Of a stretch of 7,573 bases of DNA, positions 1-5,991 are shown in pieces; the stretch's first letter is position 1, and each line of letters starts with the position of its first letter. The stretch lies in assembly GCA_013813825.1 (NCBI GenBank), contig JACCRA010000220.1, forward strand, positions 1 to 7,573, in the 5' to 3' direction. The DNA is from Pyrinomonadaceae bacterium. Lineage in GTDB: Bacteria > Acidobacteriota > Blastocatellia > Pyrinomonadales > Pyrinomonadaceae. Both the position numbers and the translations under genes were made by a program. Under the pieces are notes generated by a model that saw nothing but the letters and a program-made list of their open reading frames with translations, did no database searches and was not told where the DNA came from.

Positions 1-857
1 CCGCTGACCACCCAGTTGTTACTGGCGTCGAGTCCCGGCGCGGCGTGGCCGAACAATTCGCGTGTGCGATTGATTGATTCGGTGACGGCGGCCAACTCGC
101 GCCAGAGAGCGGAGCGCGCCGCCTCGCTCGCGGGCAACGCCGGCGTGAACCGCGCCGCTTTCTTTCGCGCGGCGCGGGCGCTGCCGACGACGATCACATC
201 AAGCGGCGAAGCCGAGGGCAGCAGCAACTGGCGCTTCTCAACTGGCAGGTCGGCGAGCATCGCGCGCATCAGATCAACCGGCCATGTGGTTGAGAGCACT
301 TCGGCGAAGTTCTTGCCGAGAACGAGCGAATCAAGCGGCGTCCACGGGCGCGGCTGATATTGCAGGAGCGCGAATTCGACGGGCAGCTTTTGGCCCTCGC
401 CGCTGCCGTCGAGTGAAGCGATGTAAGCATTGACGCCGCGCGCGTAGGCTTCGAGCGCCGCCCGCGCCGGCTGTGAGACGGTCGCGAGCGACGCTTCGGC
501 GACGCGCGTGAAACCGTATGTGCGCCGCCGCTTGTCGTCTTCGAGCGTCAGTTGGCCGAACAGTTCGGACAACTCTCCGCGCGCCGTCCGGCGCAGCAAG
601 TCCATCTGCCACAGACGATCCTGCGCGGTGACGTAACCTTGTGCGAAATACAGATCGTCTTCACTCGCGGCCTCGATGTGCGGAATGCCGCGCTCGTCGC
701 GCCTGACGAGTACGCGCCCCTTCAGGCCGGTGATGGGCAGCGTTGTTTCCTTCGCCGGGGCCGGCGCGGTCTGCGCCGTCGCCCGCTGGTTGGAAGGCAT
801 CAGGAATGAACCAAGCAGGGCGAGCGTCAAGATGCAGGAAATGTGTCTGTGTCTCAT
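1..857 (-). CDS. Penicillin acylase family protein, secreted (partial, C-terminal part beyond window)
   Basis: The minus-strand reading frame is open from the ATG at 857 to the window edge, giving 285 codons. Residues 1-28 form a Sec signal peptide: basic MRHRH, a hydrophobic stretch and an A-T-A cleavage site before Gln29. Residues 47-101 carry the start of a penicillin-acylase (Ntn-hydrolase) alpha chain: GRVLVRRDERGIPHIEA, then an AQGYVTAQDRLWQMDLLRR-like block and RGELSELFG. Near the edge, DASNNWVVS contains Ser279-Asn-Asn-Trp. In this family that Ser is the nucleophile exposed by autocatalytic cleavage of the precursor, so residues 29 to about 278 would be the alpha chain plus spacer peptide. 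The family hydrolyses amides such as beta-lactam side chains or acyl-homoserine lactones; the substrate cannot be told here. It probably acts in the periplasm. TTGAGG 5 bases before the ATG supports the start, and an in-frame TAA lies nine codons upstream. Family assignment is strong; the beta chain is unseen. Confidence 0.9.
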   Translation of the reverse strand, partial: MRHRHISCILTLALLGSFLMPSNQRATAQTAPAPAKETTLPITGLKGRVLVRRDERGIPHIEAASEDDLYFAQGYVTAQDRLWQMDLLRRTARGELSELFGQLTLEDDKRRRTYGFTRVAEASLATVSQPARAALEAYARGVNAYIASLDGSGEGQKLPVEFALLQYQPRPWTPLDSLVLGKNFAEVLSTTWPVDLMRAMLADLPVEKRQLLLPSASPLDVIVVGSARAARKKAARFTPALPASEAARSALWRELAAVTESINRTRELFGHAAPGLDASNNWVVS

Positions 858-862
858 TAACG

Positions 863-866
863 CCTC
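863..866 (-). promoter_or_regulatory. Ribosome binding site of the penicillin acylase gene
   Basis: Minus-strand GAGG (within TTGAGG) sits 5 bases before the ATG at 857, a normal Shine-Dalgarno distance. It supports that start over later methionines. Confidence 0.6.
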
Positions 867-983
867 AAGAACATGCGTGTATTAGCTTTTCAGGGCAACG
901 AACAGTTAAGGGGATTCCGTGTGTGATGGTAACACGAAAAGTATGGATGGTGGCGGAGGGATGAAGACAGCACGGGAAGACGT

Positions 984-1037
984 GGAAGGGAGGCGGGGAG
1001 CGCGCTCACACTTGCCCTGACTCCCCTCCACGCTTCC
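984..1037 (-). terminator. Imperfect hairpin just after the dioxygenase gene, possible weak terminator
   Basis: Arms at 984-1000 and 1021-1037 are imperfectly complementary (a GGGGAG/CTCCCC core plus GGAAG/CTTCC ends, with a bulge) around a loop of about 20 bases. The structure begins 3 bases after the dioxygenase stop. No T-run follows on the minus strand, so it is a poor intrinsic terminator and may be only a chance purine/pyrimidine dyad. The rest of 858-1040 shows no gene and no clear promoter. Confidence 0.25.
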
Positions 1038-1040
1038 TTA

Positions 1041-1685
1041 TCATGTGGCTCGCAGCCTGATGTCGCGGACGCCGCGCAGGACGCCGTCGCCGCCGCGCTT
1101 GAGCGTCATGATGGGTGAGAAAGTGCTAGGCGCGGCGACACGCTGGCGCGCCTCATCGGTGATGAACGAGTCGCCCTCGAACCAGTATTCGTAAATCAAT
1201 TGTTCGGCGATCGCGGCGGTCGAGACTTTGGCGTGGATGTGCGCCGGGATGCCGCCGCCGGGGTAAGGGGCGGGCTTGATGGTCCGGAACTCGTAGCGTC
1301 CGTCGGCGTCCGTCCGCATCCAGCCTTTCAGTCGCGGGTCGGGCGGCTGGCCGTTGCCGTCCTTTTCAGAGTAGAGGCCGCGCGCGTCTGTGTGATAGAC
1401 GTAAAGTACAGCGCCGGCGAGCGGCTTGGTCCCGTCCGGCCCGTAGATCGTGCCGGAGACGATGAGCGGCTCTCCCGGCTCGTTTTTCGTGACCATCGCG
1501 ATTTTCGCTTCTTTGACGCCCGTCTCGTTGGTGGCGGCGGGCGAGACATTAATGACGGCGTGTTGACTGGCACAGCCGAGGAGCAGACCGGGGCCGAACG
1601 GAAGGGCAGTTAGTCCGACCACCGCGATGCCGGCACGCATCAGAAAGCCGCGACGATCGATGTCATTGATTTTTTGTTCGAGCAT
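1041..1685 (-). CDS. Intradiol ring-cleavage dioxygenase family protein, Tat-type lipoprotein
   Basis: A 214-residue protein from the ATG at 1685. The N-terminus has a twin-arginine motif (Asp10-Arg11-Arg12-Gly-Phe-Leu-Met), a hydrophobic segment, and a lipobox Leu-Leu-Gly-Cys38. This predicts Tat export, which fits a folded iron protein, and lipid anchoring at Cys38. The rest is one intradiol dioxygenase domain like the protocatechuate 3,4-dioxygenase beta chain. Tyr105 (ARGLYS), Tyr141 (APYP) and His149/His151 (PAHIHAKV) match the two Tyr and two His ligands of the non-haem Fe(III). Known members insert O2 between catechol hydroxyls; the substrate here is unknown. No separate catechol-binding N-terminal domain and no partner subunit is present, so it resembles the stand-alone exported type rather than a beta-ketoadipate pathway enzyme. 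A GTG at 1694 would add three residues but overlaps the ribosome binding site, so ATG 1685 is preferred. It is divergent from the barrel protein gene at 1979. Confidence 0.88.
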   Translation of the reverse strand: MLEQKINDIDRRGFLMRAGIAVVGLTALPFGPGLLLGCASQHAVINVSPAATNETGVKEAKIAMVTKNEPGEPLIVSGTIYGPDGTKPLAGAVLYVYHTDARGLYSEKDGNGQPPDPRLKGWMRTDADGRYEFRTIKPAPYPGGGIPAHIHAKVSTAAIAEQLIYEYWFEGDSFITDEARQRVAAPSTFSPIMTLKRGGDGVLRGVRDIRLRAT

Positions 1686-1690
1686 TATCT

Positions 1691-1698
1691 TCACCTTT
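1691..1698 (-). promoter_or_regulatory. Ribosome binding site deciding the dioxygenase start
   Basis: Minus-strand AAAGGTGA ends about 5 bases before the ATG at 1685. The alternative GTG at 1694-1692 lies inside this motif, so it could not be served by it. The motif therefore favours the 214-residue form. Confidence 0.6.
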
Positions 1699-1978
1699 CT
1701 TCGTCAGTGAAGGCTCACGGGCGGATGTGCCATGCGCCGGGTAGTCGGGGCCGGGAGAAGGTGATACACGAACTCGCGCGAAACGACACGCAGCGGAAAA
1801 CTACTATCGCGTGAATTTGTGGAACGCCCCTCCCAAAGTCAGAAGCGATCGCGTCCGAACGCGAGACTGTTCTTGCCGGCCCTTCGCGAATCGTGACACT
1901 GGAATTCGCCAGCCGTTTGCGGTTACACTGGCACGCGATTCGTCAACGCCGTTTTGTTCAAAGGGTCAATCGATCAAT
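1699..1978. promoter_or_regulatory. Divergent intergenic region between dioxygenase and barrel-protein genes
   Basis: About 280 bases between two divergent starts must hold both promoters. I see no convincing -35/-10 pair. Visible details are a direct repeat ACACTGG at 1896-1902 and 1925-1931 (29-base offset), and a small perfect dyad TCGCGT-CCGA-ACGCGA at 1849-1864 that overlaps the palindrome GCGATCGC at 1845-1852. Any of these could be a regulator site, but nothing singles one out. The frame to the right is open back to an ATG at 1811, but that extension is not protein-like. Confidence 0.35.
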
Positions 1979-2860
1979 ATGTCAATTATTCGTCGCCACT
2001 TTATACGCGTATGCACCATGGTTTTGTTCACACTCTTGCTGAGTGCGGCGGCGGCGGCGCAGCAGCGACCGCTGTTAACCGAAGATGTGGACATTATCCC
2101 GCCCGGCTCGGCGCGCTTTGAAGTGGGCGTCGATTTCTTTCAGGACGCGAAGTTTCCGTTCTCCGGCCTGACCGGCGATCTGACGCGGGTGGGCGTCGTC
2201 GGCATCAACATCGGCCTCTCGCCCAACGTCGAAGTGCAGCTTGACGGCGTGTTGCAGAATTTTCTGAGCATCAATTCCGTCAGCCCGAATCCGCCGGTCG
2301 TGCCCGACTTCGCGCTTGGCAGCAATTCGACGAACGACACCGGCGACTTCCGCCTCTCAACTAAAATCAAACTGCGGAGCGAGACGCGCCGTAGCCCTTC
2401 GCTCGGCTTTATGTTCGGCGTCGAACTGCCAAACTCGAACGAGACGCGCGGCATTGGGACCAATCAAACCAACGCTTTCGGCCTTATCCTCGTCGGCAAA
2501 AAGTTCGGCGTGGAAGATCGCCTCAACCTCTTCGGCAATCTCGGCATCGGCATTCTCAGCGCGCCGACCGAGCGGTTTACCCAAAATGACGTGCTGCTCT
2601 ACGGCATCGCCGGCATCTACCGCTTGAACCGCCAGGTGAATCTCGCCGGCGAGATTAACGGCCGCGCCAACACGCGCCGCGGACGCGCCCCATTCGGCAC
2701 CGAGCCGCTCTCCGAAGCGCGCCTCGGCCTGCAAGTCAAATCCTCCGGCCTGCGCTTCGATGTCGCGGGCATCGCCGGCCTGACTGATTTCAGCCCCCGC
2801 ACCGGCCTGACCTTCGGCGTCACTTACGACTCGCCTTCGCTGTTCACGCCGGTCAAATAA
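1979..2860 (+). CDS. Predicted outer-membrane beta-barrel protein, MetA-pathway/phenol-degradation transporter-like
   Basis: A 293-residue protein from the ATG at 1979. Residues 1-27 are a Sec signal peptide (MSIIRRHFIRVC, a Leu/Val/Phe core, then SAAAAA before Gln28-Gln29). The mature N-terminus RPLLTEDVDIIPPGSARFEVGVDF resembles the opening of the family annotated as MetA-pathway of phenol degradation putative transporters. What follows alternates hydrophobic and polar residues in strand-length blocks separated by Gly/Asn/Asp turns (for example VGVVGINIGLSPNVEVQLDG and DRLNLFGNLGIGILSAP), as in a 10- to 14-strand outer-membrane barrel. The C-terminus is not a classic Phe-ended barrel signal. 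The frame is open back to 1811, but that would bury the signal peptide inside the protein, so 1979 is chosen. AAAGGG at 1960-1965 is a distant, weak ribosome site. The neighbouring divergent aromatic-ring dioxygenase makes uptake of aromatics an attractive but unproven role. Confidence 0.72.
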   Translation: MSIIRRHFIRVCTMVLFTLLLSAAAAAQQRPLLTEDVDIIPPGSARFEVGVDFFQDAKFPFSGLTGDLTRVGVVGINIGLSPNVEVQLDGVLQNFLSINSVSPNPPVVPDFALGSNSTNDTGDFRLSTKIKLRSETRRSPSLGFMFGVELPNSNETRGIGTNQTNAFGLILVGKKFGVEDRLNLFGNLGIGILSAPTERFTQNDVLLYGIAGIYRLNRQVNLAGEINGRANTRRGRAPFGTEPLSEARLGLQVKSSGLRFDVAGIAGLTDFSPRTGLTFGVTYDSPSLFTPVK

Positions 2861-2864
2861 AACA

Positions 2865-2940
2865 GTGATAATTGACAAGTGACGGGTGACAAGTTCAGAA
2901 CTTGTCTTTATCTTGTCATCCGTTACTTCTCACTCGTCAC
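2865..2940. repeat. Palindromic 7-bp-periodic intergenic element, copy 1
   Basis: The left arm (2865-2892) is four tandem heptamers fitting KTGAYRR. The right arm (2913-2940) is four heptamers of the same kind in inverted orientation. The 28-base arms match at 22 positions. The centre holds a smaller perfect hairpin, GACAAGTT-CAG-AACTTGTC (2888-2906), followed by TTTATC. It fills the gap between the barrel gene stop (2860) and the next start (2950). It resembles the element at 5973-6043 in units, order and core (AAGTT...AACTTGTCTT). The central hairpin plus short T-rich stretch could act as a weak terminator for the barrel gene. Confidence 0.8.
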
Positions 2941-2949
2941 TGAATTCAT

Positions 2950-3627
2950 ATGTTCGATTGGCTGAGAGAAACGGCGGAGCGGTTGCAGGTGTTCATCGTG
3001 ACTGTTCCGATCTACGTGGCGGGACCGGCGATGATCGTCATTGGCGCGCTCGATTCCTCGCTGCTGTCGCTGCCGGAAATCAACGATTACCTCGTGGTGA
3101 TGCGTTGCTACAGCGATCCGAAGGCGGTCTTCTATTTTCCGCTGTTCGCGGCATTCGGCTCGGTGATCGGCTGCACGCTGCTCTACGCGATCATGCGGCG
3201 CGGAGGCCAAGCGGTCTTGCGACGGCGTTTCAGCGCCGAGCACATCGAGCGCGTCGAGCGCGCCTACGCGCGTTATGGTTTTCTGACGCTGGCGATCCCG
3301 GCGCTGCTGCCGCCGCCAATGCCGTTCAAGATTTTCGTCGCGACCGCCGGCGCGCTTGAATATCCCCGTTGGCGTTTCATGGTGACGATCATGATCGCCC
3401 GTAGTTTTCGCTACTACGTCGAAGGCACGCTCGCCGTCTTCTACGGCCGGCAGGTGATCGACTTCATCCAGCGGTATGGACTCCTGCTACTCGGCGTCGT
3501 GGGCGGCGCGGCGCTCGTCGGGTTGCTTATCTATCTCGCCGTCAAGCGTGCGCGCGGAACCCCGGTCGAGGACGTGACGGAGCCGGATGCATCGGGCACT
3601 GATGATGACGCGCAGAGTTTAAGATAG
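2950..3627 (+). CDS. VTT (DedA/SNARE-associated) superfamily membrane protein, paralogue 1
   Basis: A 225-residue membrane protein. Hydrophobic segments lie near residues 18-35, 59-82, 108-133, 143-165 and 177-198, followed by an acidic soluble tail (EDVTEPDASGTDDD). Family-like signals are a re-entrant-type LDSSLLSLPEINDYLVV (34-50), GSVIGCTLLYAIMRRGG (70-86), LPPPMPFKIFVATAG (120-134) and RWRFMVTIMIARSFRYYVEG (140-159). DedA/VTT proteins are inner-membrane lipid-handling proteins, some implicated in undecaprenyl-phosphate or phospholipid flipping; the substrate here is unknown. It is a clear paralogue of the gene at 3817. The usual DedA Phe-x-Arg...Arg block is replaced by LPPPxPFK, placing it in a divergent YqaA-like branch. 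The ATG at 2950 starts the recognisable protein, but no Shine-Dalgarno is seen; the repeat at 2865-2940 ends 9 bases before it. Confidence 0.82.
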   Translation: MFDWLRETAERLQVFIVTVPIYVAGPAMIVIGALDSSLLSLPEINDYLVVMRCYSDPKAVFYFPLFAAFGSVIGCTLLYAIMRRGGQAVLRRRFSAEHIERVERAYARYGFLTLAIPALLPPPMPFKIFVATAGALEYPRWRFMVTIMIARSFRYYVEGTLAVFYGRQVIDFIQRYGLLLLGVVGGAALVGLLIYLAVKRARGTPVEDVTEPDASGTDDDAQSLR

Positions 3628-3703
3628 CTGGACAAAAATCGATTTAATTAACTACCGACGGCATGGATGACACAGAGGGGGACAATTTGGTTTCATCATC
3701 TGA

Positions 3704-3725
3704 ATTTCAAATTTAGATTTGAAAT
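3704..3725. promoter_or_regulatory. Perfect 9-bp inverted repeat, possible operator
   Basis: ATTTCAAAT and ATTTGAAAT are exact reverse complements separated by TTAG. The dyad sits 92 bases upstream of the second VTT gene start and 77 bases after the first gene's stop. It is AT-only apart from one C/G pair per arm and has no following T-run, so a protein-binding site is more likely than a terminator. Confidence 0.4.
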
Positions 3726-3800
3726 CAACGAATTGTAAGCTTCCGTAATCACTTGTGTTTTCTGGGGTAAAGTCCGTCTTGTTTTCAAACTAGAAGCTCA

Positions 3801-3806
3801 GAAGGA
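3801..3806 (+). promoter_or_regulatory. Ribosome binding site supporting a GTG start
   Basis: GAAGGA ends 10 bases before the GTG at 3817. It is the only purine-rich match near that start and supports GTG as initiator. Confidence 0.55.
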
Positions 3807-3816
3807 CATTCATTAA

Positions 3817-4443
3817 GTGAAGTGGCTGCTGCGGAAGATCAGCGACGGTCTGACGCAAATCTCACAATATCTCGTCACGTTCGGGCCGTTCGGTTTGTTC
3901 GCCGTCGCGTTGCTTGATTCGGCGTTGGTGCCCCTGCCGGGTGGCCCTGACGCTGTGATGATCCTGCTTTCGACCGCGCGGCCGTCGTGGGTGTTGCTCT
4001 ACGCCGTGGCCGCGACGCTCGGCTCGGTGATCGGATGCCTCATCCTGTACCGGCTCTCGCGCCGCGCGGGAGGTCGCGCTCTCGCCCGCTTCTCCGCGAG
4101 AAAGCAAGCGCGCGTCAAAGAATTGATCGACCGCTACGATGTGCTCTCCGTGCTGGTGGCGTCGATTTTGCCGCCGCCGTTCCCGTTTAAGCTGTTCGTA
4201 ATCACCGCCGGAGTCTTCCGGTTGAACCAGTGGCGTTTCGCGCTCGCGGTCGCCGCCGGGCGCATGTTCCGCTTCTTGCTCGAAGGCTATTTGGCGGCGC
4301 GCTACGGCGAGCGCGCTAAAGACCTGCTCGCCGAGTATTATCCCTTCGTCGCCCTCGGCCTCGCCCTGCTCATTGTGCTGTTCTTTGTCGGGCGGAAGGT
4401 GCTGAAAGGCAGAGGTCAGAGATCAGAGGTCAGAGGCGAGTAA
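3817..4443 (+). CDS. VTT (DedA/SNARE-associated) superfamily membrane protein, paralogue 2
   Basis: A 208-residue membrane protein starting at GTG 3817 with GAAGGA upstream. It aligns along its length with the 2950 gene: LDSALVPLPGGPDAVMI (33-49), GSVIGCLILYRLSRRAGG (69-86), LPPPFPFKLFVITAG (118-132) and QWRFALAVAAGRMFRFLLEG (138-157). Hydrophobic segments lie near 20-38, 58-81, 108-133, 139-160 and 174-192. It lacks the long acidic tail of its neighbour. Instead its last residues (GRGQRSEVRGE) are encoded by tandem GRTCAGA heptamers, so the native C-terminus probably ended near VGRKVLKG before repeat sequence was added. An inner-membrane lipid-transport role is inferred from the superfamily only; the exact substrate is unknown. 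It converges on the exonuclease gene with 52 bases between the stops. Confidence 0.82.
   Translation: MKWLLRKISDGLTQISQYLVTFGPFGLFAVALLDSALVPLPGGPDAVMILLSTARPSWVLLYAVAATLGSVIGCLILYRLSRRAGGRALARFSARKQARVKELIDRYDVLSVLVASILPPPFPFKLFVITAGVFRLNQWRFALAVAAGRMFRFLLEGYLAARYGERAKDLLAEYYPFVALGLALLIVLFFVGRKVLKGRGQRSEVRGE
4407..4434 (+). repeat. Heptamer direct repeat at the 3' end of the second VTT gene
   Basis: Three tandem units fit GRTCAGA (4414-4434), preceded by a weaker unit AGGCAGA (4407-4413). All lie inside the coding sequence, just before the stop at 4441. Together with 4509-4543 they form an inverted pair across the convergent gene junction. Confidence 0.75.
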
Positions 4444-4495
4444 AGAGATGTTAATCCGGCACTGTCCCGTCGGAGGTGAGCGGCGATTGAGGCGT

Positions 4496-5356
4496 TTAGT
4501 AAGAGTTTGCTGATCGCTGACTGCTGACCGCCGACCACTGGCCTCTAGTCTCAGGCCTGAAGCGTCGCGCGGAGGCCAAATCGCGGACGCCGTGACGGTC
4601 GAGAATTTCGAGCAGGCGGATAAAGATTTCGGCGGTGGCGAGGGCATCGCCGGCGGCGCGATGGCGATTATAAATTTTGACGGAGAAGTGTTCAGCGACG
4701 GTGTGCAGGCGGTGATTGAGCAAGTCGGGGATCATGCGCCGAGACAGGCCGACGGTGCAGAGTTGTGAGTTGAGCATCCGCTGGCCGGGAAAGACGCGCG
4801 CGACTTCGTGATTGATAAATCGCACGTCGAACTGCGCGTTGTGCGCGACGAGCACCGAGCGGCCGGCGAAGTCGAGCCAGTCAGCGGCAATCTCGGCAAA
4901 GAGCGGCGCGCCCTTGACCATCTGATCGGTGATGCCAGTTAGCCCGACGATGAACGGCGGGATCGGGACCTCTGGATTGAGAAGTGTTTGAAATTCATCG
5001 ACGACGCGCCCGCCGCTGACGCGGTAAGCTCCGATCTCTGTGATGCGGCCGGGCGGAGACTTAGCCCCGGTCGTCTCGACATCGACAACGACGAAGTCCG
5101 ACTCGGCAAGGGCGCGAACTTCCACGTCTTCGCACACGATCTCGACCTCGTGCGTGTCCGTCAGCCGCAGCCGGCAGTCGTTACTGATTAGCTCGGAGAT
5201 GAGCATCGCGGCGGTTAGTTGATCGAGGTCCGGCAGTTGAAGGACGGCGGCGGCAAGGTGGGCGGCGCTGGCCCGGCCGTCGCGTCGGCGTTGCAGGATT
5301 TCAAACGCTTCTTGCACGAGGATGGAATCGGAAACTAAATTAAGCGGTTGCGGCAT
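4496..5356 (-). CDS. DEDDh-type 3'-5' exonuclease (DnaQ/epsilon-like) with N-terminal extension
   Basis: A 286-residue protein. Residues 86-254 form a DEDDh exonuclease domain: ExoI Asp92/Glu94 in VDVETTG, ExoII Asp177 in AHNAQFDVRF, and ExoIII His232/Asp237 in HRAAGDALA. These five residues bind the two metal ions that cleave 3'-terminal nucleotides, so the enzyme should be active. Residues 1-85 are an uncharacterised, helix-rich extension ending in LRLTDTHEVEIVCEDVEV, possibly a small winged-helix-like module. No polymerase, helicase or GIY-YIG domain is attached, so it is a stand-alone proofreading or repair-type nuclease whose partner is unknown. The last residues (about GQWSAVSSQRSANSY) are encoded by 7-bp repeats. 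The start at 5356 lacks a ribosome site. It is divergent from pyrE by 47 bases and converges on the second VTT gene. Confidence 0.87.
   Translation of the reverse strand: MPQPLNLVSDSILVQEAFEILQRRRDGRASAAHLAAAVLQLPDLDQLTAAMLISELISNDCRLRLTDTHEVEIVCEDVEVRALAESDFVVVDVETTGAKSPPGRITEIGAYRVSGGRVVDEFQTLLNPEVPIPPFIVGLTGITDQMVKGAPLFAEIAADWLDFAGRSVLVAHNAQFDVRFINHEVARVFPGQRMLNSQLCTVGLSRRMIPDLLNHRLHTVAEHFSVKIYNRHRAAGDALATAEIFIRLLEILDRHGVRDLASARRFRPETRGQWSAVSSQRSANSY
4509..4543 (-). repeat. Heptamer direct repeat encoding the exonuclease C-terminal tail
   Basis: On the minus strand, four tandem units fit RRTCRGC (4509-4536), preceded by a related GGCCAGT (4537-4543). They lie in frame at the end of the exonuclease gene. 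Seven bases is not a multiple of three, so the encoded pattern repeats every 21 bases (7 residues), giving the QWSAVSS-QRSANSY tail. Confidence 0.78.
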
Positions 5357-5364
5357 CGTCGGGC

Positions 5365-5370
5365 ATTGTA
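5365..5370 (-). promoter_or_regulatory. Possible -10 element of the exonuclease gene
   Basis: Minus-strand TACAAT is close to the TATAAT consensus and ends 8 bases before the ATG at 5356. Transcription from it would start almost at the ATG, giving a leaderless mRNA, which would fit the missing ribosome site. No good -35 is seen (TACACC-like at best), so this is tentative. Confidence 0.3.
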
Positions 5371-5403
5371 CACGCAGGCCGCGCCGGAGGTGTAGGGCGG
5401 AAG

Positions 5404-5991
5404 ATGAACGCTGACGAAGTGATCGCCAGATTCACGCGGACGGGCGCGTTGCTGGAAGGCCATTTTATTCTAACGAGCGGGCTGCACAGCCCCCGCTATC
5501 TGCAATGCGCGCTGGTGCTGCAATACCCGACTGAGGCCGAGGCTTTCGGCCGCGCGCTGGCACATAAATTCAGCGGGCAACGAATCGAGACGGTGGCCGC
5601 GCCCGCCATCGGCGGCATCTTGATCGGCCACGAAGTGGCCCGCGCCCTCGGCGCGCGAGCGATCTTTACCGAGCGCGAAAGCGGGACGATGACGCTCCGG
5701 CGCGGTTTCCACGTGCGGGCGGGCGAATGTGTCCTCGTCGTCGAAGATGTAATAACGACTGGCGGCTCGACGCGCGAAACGATTGTCGCCGTGCGCGCCG
5801 CCGGCGCTCGCGTCGTCGGCGCGGCCTCGATCATCGACCGCTCCGGCGGACGCGCGGATGTTGGCGTGCCCAGCGTCGCCCTCGCCACGCTCGACATTCC
5901 CGCACTCGCGCCCGCCGCCTGCCCCGCCTGCGCCAAAGGATTGCCGGCGACTAAGCCGGGAAGTCGAAAAGCAGTGACGGGTGACGGGTGA
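5404..5991 (+). CDS. pyrE: Orotate phosphoribosyltransferase
   Basis: A 195-residue cytosolic enzyme of pyrimidine synthesis that joins orotate to PRPP, giving orotidine 5'-phosphate and pyrophosphate. It shows the type I PRTase PRPP loop VLVVEDVITTGGST (110-123), the flexible catalytic region around FTERESGTMTLRRGF (88-102), and an N-terminal FILTSGLHSPRYLQC (21-35) typical of PyrE. The CPACAKGLPATKPGSR block (173-188) is the usual end of this PyrE subgroup. The last residues (about AVTGDG) and the TGA stop come from the first GTGACGG heptamers of the repeat at 5973-6043. The ATG at 5404 has purine-rich sequence upstream (GGAGG at 5386-5390; AGGGCGGAAG directly before it). It leads a rightward run with truA and uppS and is divergent from the exonuclease. 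Confidence 0.93.
   Translation: MNADEVIARFTRTGALLEGHFILTSGLHSPRYLQCALVLQYPTEAEAFGRALAHKFSGQRIETVAAPAIGGILIGHEVARALGARAIFTERESGTMTLRRGFHVRAGECVLVVEDVITTGGSTRETIVAVRAAGARVVGAASIIDRSGGRADVGVPSVALATLDIPALAPAACPACAKGLPATKPGSRKAVTGDG

Larger units (their letters stand above)
3628..3816. promoter_or_regulatory. AT-rich spacer with palindrome between the two VTT genes
   Basis: About 190 bases that are visibly richer in A+T than the flanking genes and contain no plausible gene. The spacing makes it likely that the second VTT gene has its own promoter here, though I cannot assign a convincing -35/-10 pair. The region contains the perfect dyad at 3704-3725 and ends with the ribosome site GAAGGA at 3801-3806. 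Confidence 0.4.

Noticed and set aside
331..612. Minus-strand open frame of 93 codons
   Set aside because: It is another frame of the penicillin acylase gene, is rich in Arg/Ala, and shows no domain features.
1845..1852. GCGATCGC palindrome as a cyanobacterial HIP1-like marker
   Set aside because: I noticed it only once in the window; HIP1 genomes carry it very frequently, so it does not indicate lineage.
1811..1978. N-terminal extension of the barrel protein from an upstream ATG
   Set aside because: The extension has atypical composition and would place a clear Sec signal peptide internally; the start at 1979 gives a normal exported protein.
2357..2878. Minus-strand open frame of 173 codons opposite the barrel gene
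   Set aside because: Ala/Glu/Arg-rich antisense shadow with no recognisable feature, starting within the repeat element.
2888..2912. Strong intrinsic terminator after the barrel gene
   Set aside because: The GACAAGTT-CAG-AACTTGTC hairpin is perfect but has few G/C pairs and only TTTATC after it; kept as part of the repeat with a weak terminator note.
2886..3359. Plus-strand open frame of 157 codons overlapping the first VTT gene
   Set aside because: It begins in repeat sequence and is an out-of-frame Arg/Ala-rich reading of the VTT gene, whose paralogue confirms the other frame.
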